Positions 42,710 to 50,711 of a DNA stretch of 64,000 nucleotides are shown here, one piece after another. This DNA is from Candidatus Colinaster equi (GTDB taxonomy: Bacteria; Bacillota; Clostridia; Lachnospirales; Lachnospiraceae): contig JAGHVF010000002.1 of the NCBI GenBank assembly GCA_018064425.1, forward strand, positions 1 through 64,000, read 5' to 3'. Position 1 is the first letter of the stretch. Every line of letters starts with the position of its first letter. The position numbers and the translations under genes are program-made. The notes under the pieces were generated by a model. It saw nothing but the letters and a program-made list of their open reading frames with translations. It had not been told where the DNA came from and searched no databases.

Positions 42710-43489
42710 ATGACAGAGATTTTGGAAATCTTCAAATCTTATAACGGTACGGGATATTATTGCCTGTTGTTTTTGGCAGCTGTTTTGTATCTGTGGTTTG
42801 TAGAAGAGGACAGACATTTAAAATTGATTTTATGCGTAGTACCCACAATTATTCAGGTACTGTTCTTTATTCCGTATTTTTATATGGGATATAATTCGCT
42901 TGATGAAGGTACTTATTACAGAATATTGTGGCTGATGCCCATGACTTTGGTGATTGCATATGCTGCATGTAAGGTAATAGGTTCGTATACGAAGGCAGGA
43001 CTCATAATTGTATCGATTATTCTGGTACTAAGCGGTACATGGGTATATTCGGGAATAAATGCTTCTCGTGCCGAGAATGTATATCATATTCCGGATGAAG
43101 TTGTTGAAGTCTGCGATATGATAAAGCCGGCAGAGGGGAAAGAGCGAGTATGGGCATCTTTTCCGATAAGTATGATTCACTATGTGAGACAGTATACAAC
43201 AACGATACAGATGCCGTTCGGAAGAGACAACCTTGTGCCGGGATGGGATCATATCGACAATCCGTTGTATGATTTGTATCTTCAGGATGTGATAAATGCC
43301 GATGCATTGGTTAGTGAAGCTACGAAATATTATTGTAATTATATTATACTTGAAAAAACACAGACAATTGACGGATCTTTGGAGGCGTTGGGTGCTAATC
43401 TTGTGGGTACAACACAGAATTATTACGTATATCGCAACACGAGGGTACCGTTTTGGGATGTTGAGACAGAGACAGAAACGGAGAATTAA
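42710..43489 (+). CDS. DUF6077-like protein, C-terminal part of a split gene
   Basis: This 259-residue product has about four TM helices (to about residue 115) and then a soluble extracytoplasmic domain (PDEVVEVCDMIKPAEG, RVWASFPISMIHYVRQYT). The domain ends in an acidic tail VETETETEN. It starts 56 bases after the upstream half, in another frame, with GAGG 8 bases before the ATG, so it may be translated as a separate subunit. Either the ancestral gene was split into two working parts, or this is a recent disruption. Confidence 0.65.
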   Translation: MTEILEIFKSYNGTGYYCLLFLAAVLYLWFVEEDRHLKLILCVVPTIIQVLFFIPYFYMGYNSLDEGTYYRILWLMPMTLVIAYAACKVIGSYTKAGLIIVSIILVLSGTWVYSGINASRAENVYHIPDEVVEVCDMIKPAEGKERVWASFPISMIHYVRQYTTTIQMPFGRDNLVPGWDHIDNPLYDLYLQDVINADALVSEATKYYCNYIILEKTQTIDGSLEALGANLVGTTQNYYVYRNTRVPFWDVETETETEN

Positions 43490-43494
43490 TCTAT

Positions 43495-44367
43495 ATGTGG
43501 ATTGCAAATAATTGGAAAGACTATGAAGTGTTGGATACATCTGCGGGTGAGAAACTTGAACGTTGGGGTGAGTATACTCTGATAAGACCGGATCCGCAGG
43601 TTATTTGGACATCCGATAAGAAGAATCCCGGATGGAGAAAGATGAACGGGCACTACCATAGAAGTAAGGCCGGCGGTGGTGAATGGGAATTCCATAAGCT
43701 TCCCGAAGAATGGCAAATAGGATATAGGGAACTTAAATTCAACTTAAAGCCGTTTAGCTTTAAGCATACAGGACTTTTCCCTGAACAGGCAGCCAATTGG
43801 GACTGGTTTTCCAAGCTTATTGAAGAGGAAGTACAAAAGGGACGTACTGTTAAAGTACTCAATCTTTTTGCATATACCGGTGGCGCAACTTTATCTGCCC
43901 TGGCAGCAGGTGCTCAGGTTACACATGTTGATGCGAGCAAGGGTATGGTCGGATGGGCCAAGGAGAATGCGATGTCTTCCGGCGTTGCCGACAAACCTGT
44001 CAGATGGCTTGTTGATGATTGCGTAAAATTCGTAGAACGTGAGATAAGACGCGGAAATAAGTATGATGCAATTATTATGGACCCGCCGTCATACGGAAGA
44101 GGGCCTAAAGGTGAAATATGGAAAATAGAGGATAGCATATATCCTTTTGTACAGTTGACAATGCAGATACTTTCAGACAATCCGCTTTTCTATCTTATCA
44201 ATTCGTATACAACCGGTTTGCAGCCGGCGGTATTAAACTATATGATTGGAACCACTGTCGGAAAAAAATACGGTGGTCACATGGAAGCTGATGAAATAGG
44301 ATTGCCTGTTACCGATTCGGGACTTGTGTTACCGTGCGGTGCAAGCGGAAGATGGCAGAGAGATTAG
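43495..44367 (+). CDS. Class I SAM-dependent methyltransferase (rRNA-type)
   Basis: This 290-residue enzyme resembles the catalytic part of RlmI/RlmL-K-like 23S rRNA methyltransferases. It has VLNLFAYTGGATLSALAAGA (SAM motif I), VDASKGMVGWAKENA, DDCVKFVEREIRRG and the MDPPSYGRGP motif (DPPxxxR) typical of rRNA base methylases. It lacks a PUA domain at its N terminus. It sits six bases after the split membrane gene, which is unexpected for a polysaccharide cluster. The ribosome site is weak. A glycan substrate cannot be excluded but the motif argues for RNA. Confidence 0.83.
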   Translation: MWIANNWKDYEVLDTSAGEKLERWGEYTLIRPDPQVIWTSDKKNPGWRKMNGHYHRSKAGGGEWEFHKLPEEWQIGYRELKFNLKPFSFKHTGLFPEQAANWDWFSKLIEEEVQKGRTVKVLNLFAYTGGATLSALAAGAQVTHVDASKGMVGWAKENAMSSGVADKPVRWLVDDCVKFVEREIRRGNKYDAIIMDPPSYGRGPKGEIWKIEDSIYPFVQLTMQILSDNPLFYLINSYTTGLQPAVLNYMIGTTVGKKYGGHMEADEIGLPVTDSGLVLPCGASGRWQRD

Positions 44368-44397
44368 TGTATACCTTGTAAAAGGAGTAGAAAGCCT

Positions 44398-45456
44398 ATG
44401 AAGAAAAAAGATGCAGAGAATCTAATGGATATAGATGTAGACGTAGATGTACCTGTTGACGAAGACGATGAGTATGGATTCGAATTTGATGAAAAAACGT
44501 CAAATGACAGTAAGAAAATTCGTCATGGCAGAAGAAGCGACAGTAAGATACATATCGCTATAATTGCGGTTATTTTACTTATTGTAGTTGCTGTAATTGT
44601 GAGAATAGTAATTTGGAACAGAGGAACGGAAGTTGTATCCGATCCGTTTGACATTGAAGACTTTGATGTGGAACCGTCAGACTATATTCAGCCGTTATCA
44701 GGCGAGCAGATGGCGGGAAAAGTTGATGATGGTGTAAATACGATATTGCTATTGGGTAATTCTCCTTTTGCCGACAATTATCCTGATAACAATCTTGCAA
44801 AGGCGCTGTCGGAGACAATGGATGCGAATGTTGTTAATGCAGCTATTCCGGGTTCTTATCTGACGCAAAAATACGTAACATGTACAGAAGATTGTTCCTG
44901 TGACGGAATAAGCTTGTGCGAAGTGAGCAAAGCTCTTGCTACAGGTGAGTATGACAATGTGATTAGGGCAGCAAGTTTGACTTCGCCTGAGGCCGAGACT
45001 GTTGCCAACACTTTGCCAAACATAGATATGTCAAGTGTTGATTGCATTATGATTATGTATGATATTGAGGATTACGTTGATCACAGACCGCTTGCTGATG
45101 ACAATGATGAGTATAGTCCCACAAGCGTTTTCGGAGCTGTCAGTACGTCGATTAAGACAATACAGGAAAAATATCCGTATATCAGAATTGTATTTGTTTC
45201 AACACCTTGTTGCGGTAAGACAATCGACAATTTCTTCGTGGATGGTGAAGAATTTGATTTGGGATACGGAACATTGACAGAATATATGACTATGGAGCTT
45301 ACTGCCGTAACCAATGTCGGAGCTTCATTTGTGGATATATACTACGGAGCTGTCAATATAGAGAACAGAGATAAATATCTGTATGATGATTATCATATAA
45401 ACGATGATGGTGCAAAAGCCATTGCGACACGTATTGCAAAATTGATAAAATTATAG
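44398..45456 (+). CDS. Membrane-anchored SGNH/GDSL-type hydrolase-like protein
   Basis: This 352-residue protein has an acidic N-terminal cytoplasmic tail, one TM helix (about residues 51-71) and an extracellular SGNH domain. The nucleophile region is LLLGNSPFAD with Ser122, and Asp330-x2-His333 (DDYH) lies near the end. The GDSL consensus is altered (GNSP). In this acylation cassette it could be an esterase or a second acyl-transfer partner. AAAAGGAG precedes the ATG. Confidence 0.75.
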   Translation: MKKKDAENLMDIDVDVDVPVDEDDEYGFEFDEKTSNDSKKIRHGRRSDSKIHIAIIAVILLIVVAVIVRIVIWNRGTEVVSDPFDIEDFDVEPSDYIQPLSGEQMAGKVDDGVNTILLLGNSPFADNYPDNNLAKALSETMDANVVNAAIPGSYLTQKYVTCTEDCSCDGISLCEVSKALATGEYDNVIRAASLTSPEAETVANTLPNIDMSSVDCIMIMYDIEDYVDHRPLADDNDEYSPTSVFGAVSTSIKTIQEKYPYIRIVFVSTPCCGKTIDNFFVDGEEFDLGYGTLTEYMTMELTAVTNVGASFVDIYYGAVNIENRDKYLYDDYHINDDGAKAIATRIAKLIKL

Positions 45457-45490
45457 AATTATTGCAAGAGGGGAAAAGAGAACAAGGGGA

Positions 45491-46663
45491 ATGAAGAAGA
45501 AACGAAATCTTGAGTTTACAATATTGGGAGCAATCGGAATGCTCTTGGTAATAATGGGACACCTTGACTATGGAATATTAACAATCGGCGGTCTTTTTCC
45601 GTACTATTCTTTCCATGTGTTGATATTTCCGTTTATCTCAGGATATTTTTATAAGCCCGAATATGAAAAAGATATTAGGGGCTTTATAAAACATAAAGCG
45701 ACAACATTGCTGTTTCCGTATTTTATTTGGAACATTATATACGGTACGATAACATTGCTGTTACATTGCGTGGGCATATCAATCGGTGCAGATATGACAC
45801 CTTGGAATCTGTTTGTAGAACCGTTTATAGGCGGACACCAATTTATGTATAATGCGCCTGCATGGTTTGTACCGGCTCTATTTTTACTTGAGACATGTAA
45901 TGTAATCGGCAGAAAACTTTTGAACCTTATTAAAATTAAAAATGAATGGATACTCGCTGCGTTTTATCTTTTGATAGGGTGCTTCGCCGTATATATGGCA
46001 ATGCGAGGCAGTGTGTACGGCTATTACAAAATACCCGGTAGAATTATGGTGATGGCACCGGCACTTGCATTGGGACGTTTGTATAAGTGTAAATTGGAGA
46101 AATGGGATACTGTTCCTTCTATTATTCTTATTCCGTTATTGTGTATCATGAATGCAATACTGGGACATACACATGGAGGATTGGCATACAGTGTGGTTTG
46201 GGTGACAGGCTTTGCCAATACACCGCTTACACCGTTTATTACAATGTTAACTGGTATATGGTTCTGGTTAAGGATATCAAAATTGTTGGCGCGATTTGTT
46301 ACAAAGAACAGAGCTATTTACAGATTTGTTAATTACTTTGGCTCAAATACATTTAGCGTAATGATGCATCAGCTGATTGCATTTATGTTAGTTAAAGGTG
46401 TGTTTTGCCTATTGTATTTAAGCGGTGTTGCGTGCAGTGATTTTGATATGGAGCTGTTTGGCCTGGATGTGTATTATACATACGTGCCGGGTGGACACAA
46501 TGCATATAAGCTGATATATCTTGCAGTCGGCATCGTGATTCCGCTTTGTATTGCGAGATTGAACGAAGTCTTTCTCGATACATCCAAATCTTATCCGAGG
46601 CGTACATATATGGATACGGTTATAATACAGAGTAAAGATGAAGAACGGAATAGTCATATATAG
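45491..46663 (+). CDS. Acyltransferase family 3 membrane protein
   Basis: This 390-residue protein has about 10 TM helices and an N terminus of the Acyl_transf_3 (OafA/NolL) type, with GHLDY corresponding to the conserved His of helix 1. Further segments are FPFISGYFYK, YNAPAWFVPALFLLET and MMHQLIAFMLVK. These enzymes O-acetylate surface sugars or wall components. Together with the MBOAT and SGNH genes it makes an acylation group. AAGGGGAATG gives a close ribosome site. A terminator follows. Confidence 0.88.
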   Translation: MKKKRNLEFTILGAIGMLLVIMGHLDYGILTIGGLFPYYSFHVLIFPFISGYFYKPEYEKDIRGFIKHKATTLLFPYFIWNIIYGTITLLLHCVGISIGADMTPWNLFVEPFIGGHQFMYNAPAWFVPALFLLETCNVIGRKLLNLIKIKNEWILAAFYLLIGCFAVYMAMRGSVYGYYKIPGRIMVMAPALALGRLYKCKLEKWDTVPSIILIPLLCIMNAILGHTHGGLAYSVVWVTGFANTPLTPFITMLTGIWFWLRISKLLARFVTKNRAIYRFVNYFGSNTFSVMMHQLIAFMLVKGVFCLLYLSGVACSDFDMELFGLDVYYTYVPGGHNAYKLIYLAVGIVIPLCIARLNEVFLDTSKSYPRRTYMDTVIIQSKDEERNSHI

Positions 46664-46669
46664 AATTTT

Positions 46670-46702
46670 GCCTATGTCATATAAGTGACATAGGCTTTTT
46701 TT
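46670..46702 (+). terminator. Rho-independent terminator
   Basis: A perfect 10-bp stem (GCCTATGTCA 46670-46679 with 46686-46695), a 6-base loop and seven T end the acylation cassette. Confidence 0.95.
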
Positions 46703-46834
46703 ATCAAAAATATATGATACAATACGTGACACATGCGCAAATTATTGATACAATTATGATAATATACATCTTTGGACAGACAAAACACATTGCATATATG
46801 AATTGATTGTTAAATATAAAGGAGACTAACTATC

Positions 46835-49800
46835 ATGATTCAGTATCAATATGTCTATGAAAACGATAAAGCGCTTATTGAAAAGCTTAAGATTGTAAAG
46901 AATGAGTATAACAGAATTAAGGCGTCTAACAGTCTTATACGTATTTTTTCTACAAATACAGATAAAAATGTGATTAGAAATGTATGTGGGATTATTGAAA
47001 GAGAAATGCCGGATACATTGTATGTAGGATGTACGACCAATTCCAATATACTTGACGGAAAGTTTTTGGAGAATGGAATTAGTATCATTATTACGTTGTT
47101 TACCGATTCTTCGACAAAGGTTAATGTGTGGCATCAGACGCTGGAAGGTTATTCAGCTCATCAGATGCTTGAAGAAATACCTAAGATAAGAGTGTTATTC
47201 CCTAATGTAAAAGCAGTTGAGGCTCTGGTATCTTCGTACGGAATGATGGAAAGTAATCTGACTAAGACGTTTGAGAAATACAGATCTTCCGGTATTTTGG
47301 TATATGGCGGTGGTGCATATACGGGAGACAGTAATGAAGACTCTTTCGTATTTGCGAAGGGATATGAACCTGACAGTAAAGCACTTATTGTTTTGCTGTT
47401 TTCGGGTGAAGCATTGCATTTTGAAGCAAGACATATCAGCGGCTGGAAGGCACTCGGACGAAGATTCAAGATTACTTCGGTAGAAGGTAATGTGCTGAAG
47501 ACTCTTGATGACAAGCCGGCTTTCGAGATTTATTCAAGATATCTTGATATTAAAAATGATGAGAATTTTGAAGATAATGCCATTGAGTTTCCTTTTATGT
47601 GTAGAACCGATGACGGAAAAGATGTAATGAGAACTCCGATATCATCAAAATCGGACGGCTCTATTGTTATGTTCTCCGAGATAGATAATTTTGACAGCGT
47701 CAGACTTTCTTACGGTGATAAGAATATTATTAGCAATTGCATTTTGACTGAAGCCAAGGGGTTGAGCAAATTCAAACCTGATGCGATTATGTTGTTCTCC
47801 TGTGTTGCCAGACGTGCATTCTGGGCTGATGATATTGACAGAGAATCTCTCATTTTCCAAAGGCTTGCACCGACATGCGGTTTTTATACATCCGGTGAAA
47901 TATTGACGGAGAATGATAAGCTCTATCATCATAATGAGACTTTGGTGATTGTGGCAATGCGAGAAGGCGAGCCGGATGAGGACGATAAAGAGATTGTTAT
48001 TTCCGATATTGAGAATGAGACAAGTAAGAGCTTCGTAAGCAGATTTGCAAAATACATATCTACTGCCACCAAGGAACTTGAGGAAGCCAATGCCGAACTC
48101 GATGAGATGGTTAAGAGCGTGGATGAAAACCGTAAACTGGCTGAAGCTGCCAATCAGGCAAAGTCGACATTTTTGGCTAACATGTCGCATGAAATAAGAA
48201 CTCCTATTAATGCAATTCTTGGATTTGATACGATGATTCTGCGAGAGTCCGCAGATGAGACAATAATAAAATACGCAAACGATATTATGTGTGCCGGAAG
48301 CAATTTGCTTGCGATAATCAATGATATTCTTGATTTGTCCAAGATTGAATCCGGTAAGATGAATATTGTCAATGTAGAGTACGAATTGAGCAGCCTTATT
48401 CTTGATGTTGTTAATATGATGACAATGAAGGCAGAGGAAAAGGGACTGCGTGTCAAGGTGGATGTTGATAGGGATATTCCGTCATGGTTGTACGGTGATG
48501 ATGTAAGAATACGTCAGATTATTGTCAATTTGATGAATAATGCCGTCAAATATACGGAAAGCGGTTGCGTATCATTGGGAATAAGCGGAACCCGTAACGG
48601 TGAGTATGAGACTCTTCATGTAGAGGTACGTGATACCGGTATGGGCATTAAGCCTGAAGATATGAGTAAATTATTTGAGAAGTTTGCTCGTATTGAGGAA
48701 GAGCGCAATCATAATGTTGAAGGAACAGGGCTGGGCATGAATATCACTATCAGTCTTCTTTCAATGATGAATTCAAAGCTTAATGTTGAAAGCGAATACG
48801 GAAAGGGCTCATGTTTTAGCTTTGATATTGAACAAAAAGTGATGCGCGAACAGCCGATAGGTGATATTGGTAAACGTTCTTTGGAATACAGAAACGAGAC
48901 CAATTATGCATCGTCATTTACGGCACCCAATGCCAATATTCTGATTGTAGATGATAATCATATGAATCGTGAAGTTATCATCGCACTTTTGAAAAAGACA
49001 AAGATTCATTTTGATCAGGCTGATGGAGGATTACTGTGCCTGGAGAAAACATCCGAGATGGTATATGACCTTATCTTGTTGGATCATATGATGCCTGACC
49101 TGGACGGAATTAGGACTTTGCAAAGAATTCGTTCAGATAAGAACAATCTGAATAAGGATACAAAGGTAATCTGTATGACAGCCAATGCAATTACCGGAGC
49201 TAAAGAAGAATATTTGGAAGAAGGCTTTGATGATTATATTTCAAAGCCGGTTAATCCGGCCAGACTTGAAGAAGTATTGGCTACGTATTTACCAAAAGAG
49301 CTTGTAATATACGGCGAAGATGATTCTGCACAAGGGAATAAGCCAAAAGAGATGACAGCTGCGGATAGCAAGACGTCGGATCATAGGGAGGTCAAAACGA
49401 ATAAGGACCTACATGCAGATGACGGATTACCGATAATAGCGGATATTGATAATGAAGTGGCACTTAAGAATCTATCGTCTCCAAAGCTTGTGCTTGATAC
49501 AATGCATATATTTATGAATGGCGCTGCAGGCGAAGCGGAATACCTGAAGCGGTGTTTTGATATTATTAGTGACGAGAATTCATCAAGTGATATGGTTAAT
49601 AAGGCGGTTGCCGATTATCGCGTTAAGGTACATGGTATGAAGAGTTCGGCACTTACTATCGGTGCTGTGATGGTAGCGAATTTGGCCAAATTCCTTGAAT
49701 ATTCCGCAAGAGATGAGAATGTCGACAATATTAAGAGTGTAACGCTTCCATTTTTGCGTGAATGGGCAAAATTGACTGCGCATATGAAAGAAGCATTAGG

Positions 49801-50056
49801 TGGCGATAATGATGCATTGCAGGAAGGTAATCCATGTGATGTTCAGGAACTAATCGATATGCTGCATGAATTGAATGATATTCTTTCGCAAATGGATATT
49901 GATAGCGCAGATAAGATTATGACAAGATTAGAAAAAGACGGACAAGGAAGTATCGATACGTCGACAATGGAATCTCTGAAACAGGCTGTAGTGAATATTG
50001 ATCTTGATAAAGTTGATGAGATAGTTCAGAAATTGATAGAGCGTCTTGAACAATAG
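46835..50056 (+). CDS. FIST-domain hybrid sensor histidine kinase with receiver and Hpt
   Basis: This 1073-residue protein has an N-terminal FIST sensor region (about 1-390; TLYVGCTTNSNILDGKF and PDAIMLFSCVARRAFW segments), then a coiled coil. The histidine kinase core has phospho-acceptor His452 (SHEIRTPINA), an N box (NLMNNAVKYTE) and G boxes (DTGMGIKPED, GTGLGMN). A receiver domain with Asp750 (LILLDHMMPDLDG) and a C-terminal Hpt domain with His933 (KVHGMKSS) follow. FIST domains are thought to bind small ligands such as amino acids. No TM is visible, so it is a cytoplasmic phosphorelay. AAGGAGA precedes the ATG. The next gene is its probable output receiver. Confidence 0.93.
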   Translation: MIQYQYVYENDKALIEKLKIVKNEYNRIKASNSLIRIFSTNTDKNVIRNVCGIIEREMPDTLYVGCTTNSNILDGKFLENGISIIITLFTDSSTKVNVWHQTLEGYSAHQMLEEIPKIRVLFPNVKAVEALVSSYGMMESNLTKTFEKYRSSGILVYGGGAYTGDSNEDSFVFAKGYEPDSKALIVLLFSGEALHFEARHISGWKALGRRFKITSVEGNVLKTLDDKPAFEIYSRYLDIKNDENFEDNAIEFPFMCRTDDGKDVMRTPISSKSDGSIVMFSEIDNFDSVRLSYGDKNIISNCILTEAKGLSKFKPDAIMLFSCVARRAFWADDIDRESLIFQRLAPTCGFYTSGEILTENDKLYHHNETLVIVAMREGEPDEDDKEIVISDIENETSKSFVSRFAKYISTATKELEEANAELDEMVKSVDENRKLAEAANQAKSTFLANMSHEIRTPINAILGFDTMILRESADETIIKYANDIMCAGSNLLAIINDILDLSKIESGKMNIVNVEYELSSLILDVVNMMTMKAEEKGLRVKVDVDRDIPSWLYGDDVRIRQIIVNLMNNAVKYTESGCVSLGISGTRNGEYETLHVEVRDTGMGIKPEDMSKLFEKFARIEEERNHNVEGTGLGMNITISLLSMMNSKLNVESEYGKGSCFSFDIEQKVMREQPIGDIGKRSLEYRNETNYASSFTAPNANILIVDDNHMNREVIIALLKKTKIHFDQADGGLLCLEKTSEMVYDLILLDHMMPDLDGIRTLQRIRSDKNNLNKDTKVICMTANAITGAKEEYLEEGFDDYISKPVNPARLEEVLATYLPKELVIYGEDDSAQGNKPKEMTAADSKTSDHREVKTNKDLHADDGLPIIADIDNEVALKNLSSPKLVLDTMHIFMNGAAGEAEYLKRCFDIISDENSSSDMVNKAVADYRVKVHGMKSSALTIGAVMVANLAKFLEYSARDENVDNIKSVTLPFLREWAKLTAHMKEALGGDNDALQEGNPCDVQELIDMLHELNDILSQMDIDSADKIMTRLEKDGQGSIDTSTMESLKQAVVNIDLDKVDEIVQKLIERLEQ

Positions 50057-50075
50057 AAGATAGAAGGAATATGTT

Positions 50076-50465
50076 ATGGTTGATGATAAGTATACTGTAT
50101 TGGTAGTCGATGATAGCGGACTGGTGCTAAGAAGCATGAAGGAACTTCTGCAAATAAAATATGATGTAAAGATTGCTGTTTCCGGTAAACTGGCTTTGAA
50201 GATGATTCCGGAGATTAAGCCCGATGTGATTTTGCTTGATTACGAGATGCCGGTAATGAATGGCGCGGAGGTATTTGACGAGATCCGAAAGCTTCCCGAT
50301 GGAAAAGATGTACCGATTATTTTCCTTACAAGCATGGATGATAGAGATACAATTGTCGAGCTTATGAAGAAAAATCCCTTTGGATATTTGCTTAAGCCAA
50401 CCAATTGGACCAAATTGCAGGAGAATCTTCAGAAGGCGTTAGGTATCGAAGACGAGGAAGAATAA
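50076..50465 (+). CDS. CheY-like single-domain response regulator
   Basis: This 129-residue receiver domain has an acidic pair near the N terminus (VVDDSG), the phospho-acceptor Asp in VILLDYEMPVMNG (about residue 54), a Thr in FLTSMDD and a Lys in LLKPTNW. There is no DNA-binding or enzymatic output domain. It lies 19 bases after the hybrid kinase, with AAGGAAT upstream, so it is likely phosphorylated by that kinase's Hpt domain and acts by protein interaction. Confidence 0.92.
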   Translation: MVDDKYTVLVVDDSGLVLRSMKELLQIKYDVKIAVSGKLALKMIPEIKPDVILLDYEMPVMNGAEVFDEIRKLPDGKDVPIIFLTSMDDRDTIVELMKKNPFGYLLKPTNWTKLQENLQKALGIEDEEE

Positions 50466-50477
50466 ACATAAGTATAT

Positions 50478-50539
50478 AAAATAAGGCAGTAAGAAGCCGT
50501 TTCTTGAATTGCAAGAAGCGGCTTTTTACTGCCTTATTT
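50478..50539 (+). terminator. Long inverted repeat terminator
   Basis: A 62-base near-palindrome with outer arm AAATAAGGCAGT-type (50478-50490) pairing to 50528-50539, and an inner arm around GAAGCCG...CGGCTTT. The T-run lies inside the arm (five T at 50523-50527), so the inner hairpin alone works as an intrinsic terminator and the outer arm extends it. Confidence 0.85.
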
Positions 50540-50599
50540 GCTTATGAAACGTTTGTCTCTTTGAGACGTTTAATTCTTGTATAAGAGCGCGCGTAAAAC

Positions 50600-50628
50600 T
50601 TGTATATACACTAATAGAATGATATAAT
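50600..50628 (+). promoter_or_regulatory. Putative promoter of the GH25/rfb operon
   Basis: TATAAT at 50623-50628 with TTGTAT 17 bases upstream (50600-50605). It lies 83 bases before the GH25 start and after the terminator. The -10 is perfect; the -35 is a weak match. Confidence 0.5.
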
Positions 50629-50711
50629 TATGAAGATTATGATATTTTAGGTTTACTGTGCATATTTGCGTACTTTTTAGACAAGAATATTATGTGCACA
50701 GGTGGAGAAAT

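Noticed and set aside
41586..43489. Programmed frameshift joining the two DUF6077-like halves
   Set aside because: Stops in both frames lie between the halves across a 56-base gap, and the second half has its own ribosome site, so a single slip cannot join them.
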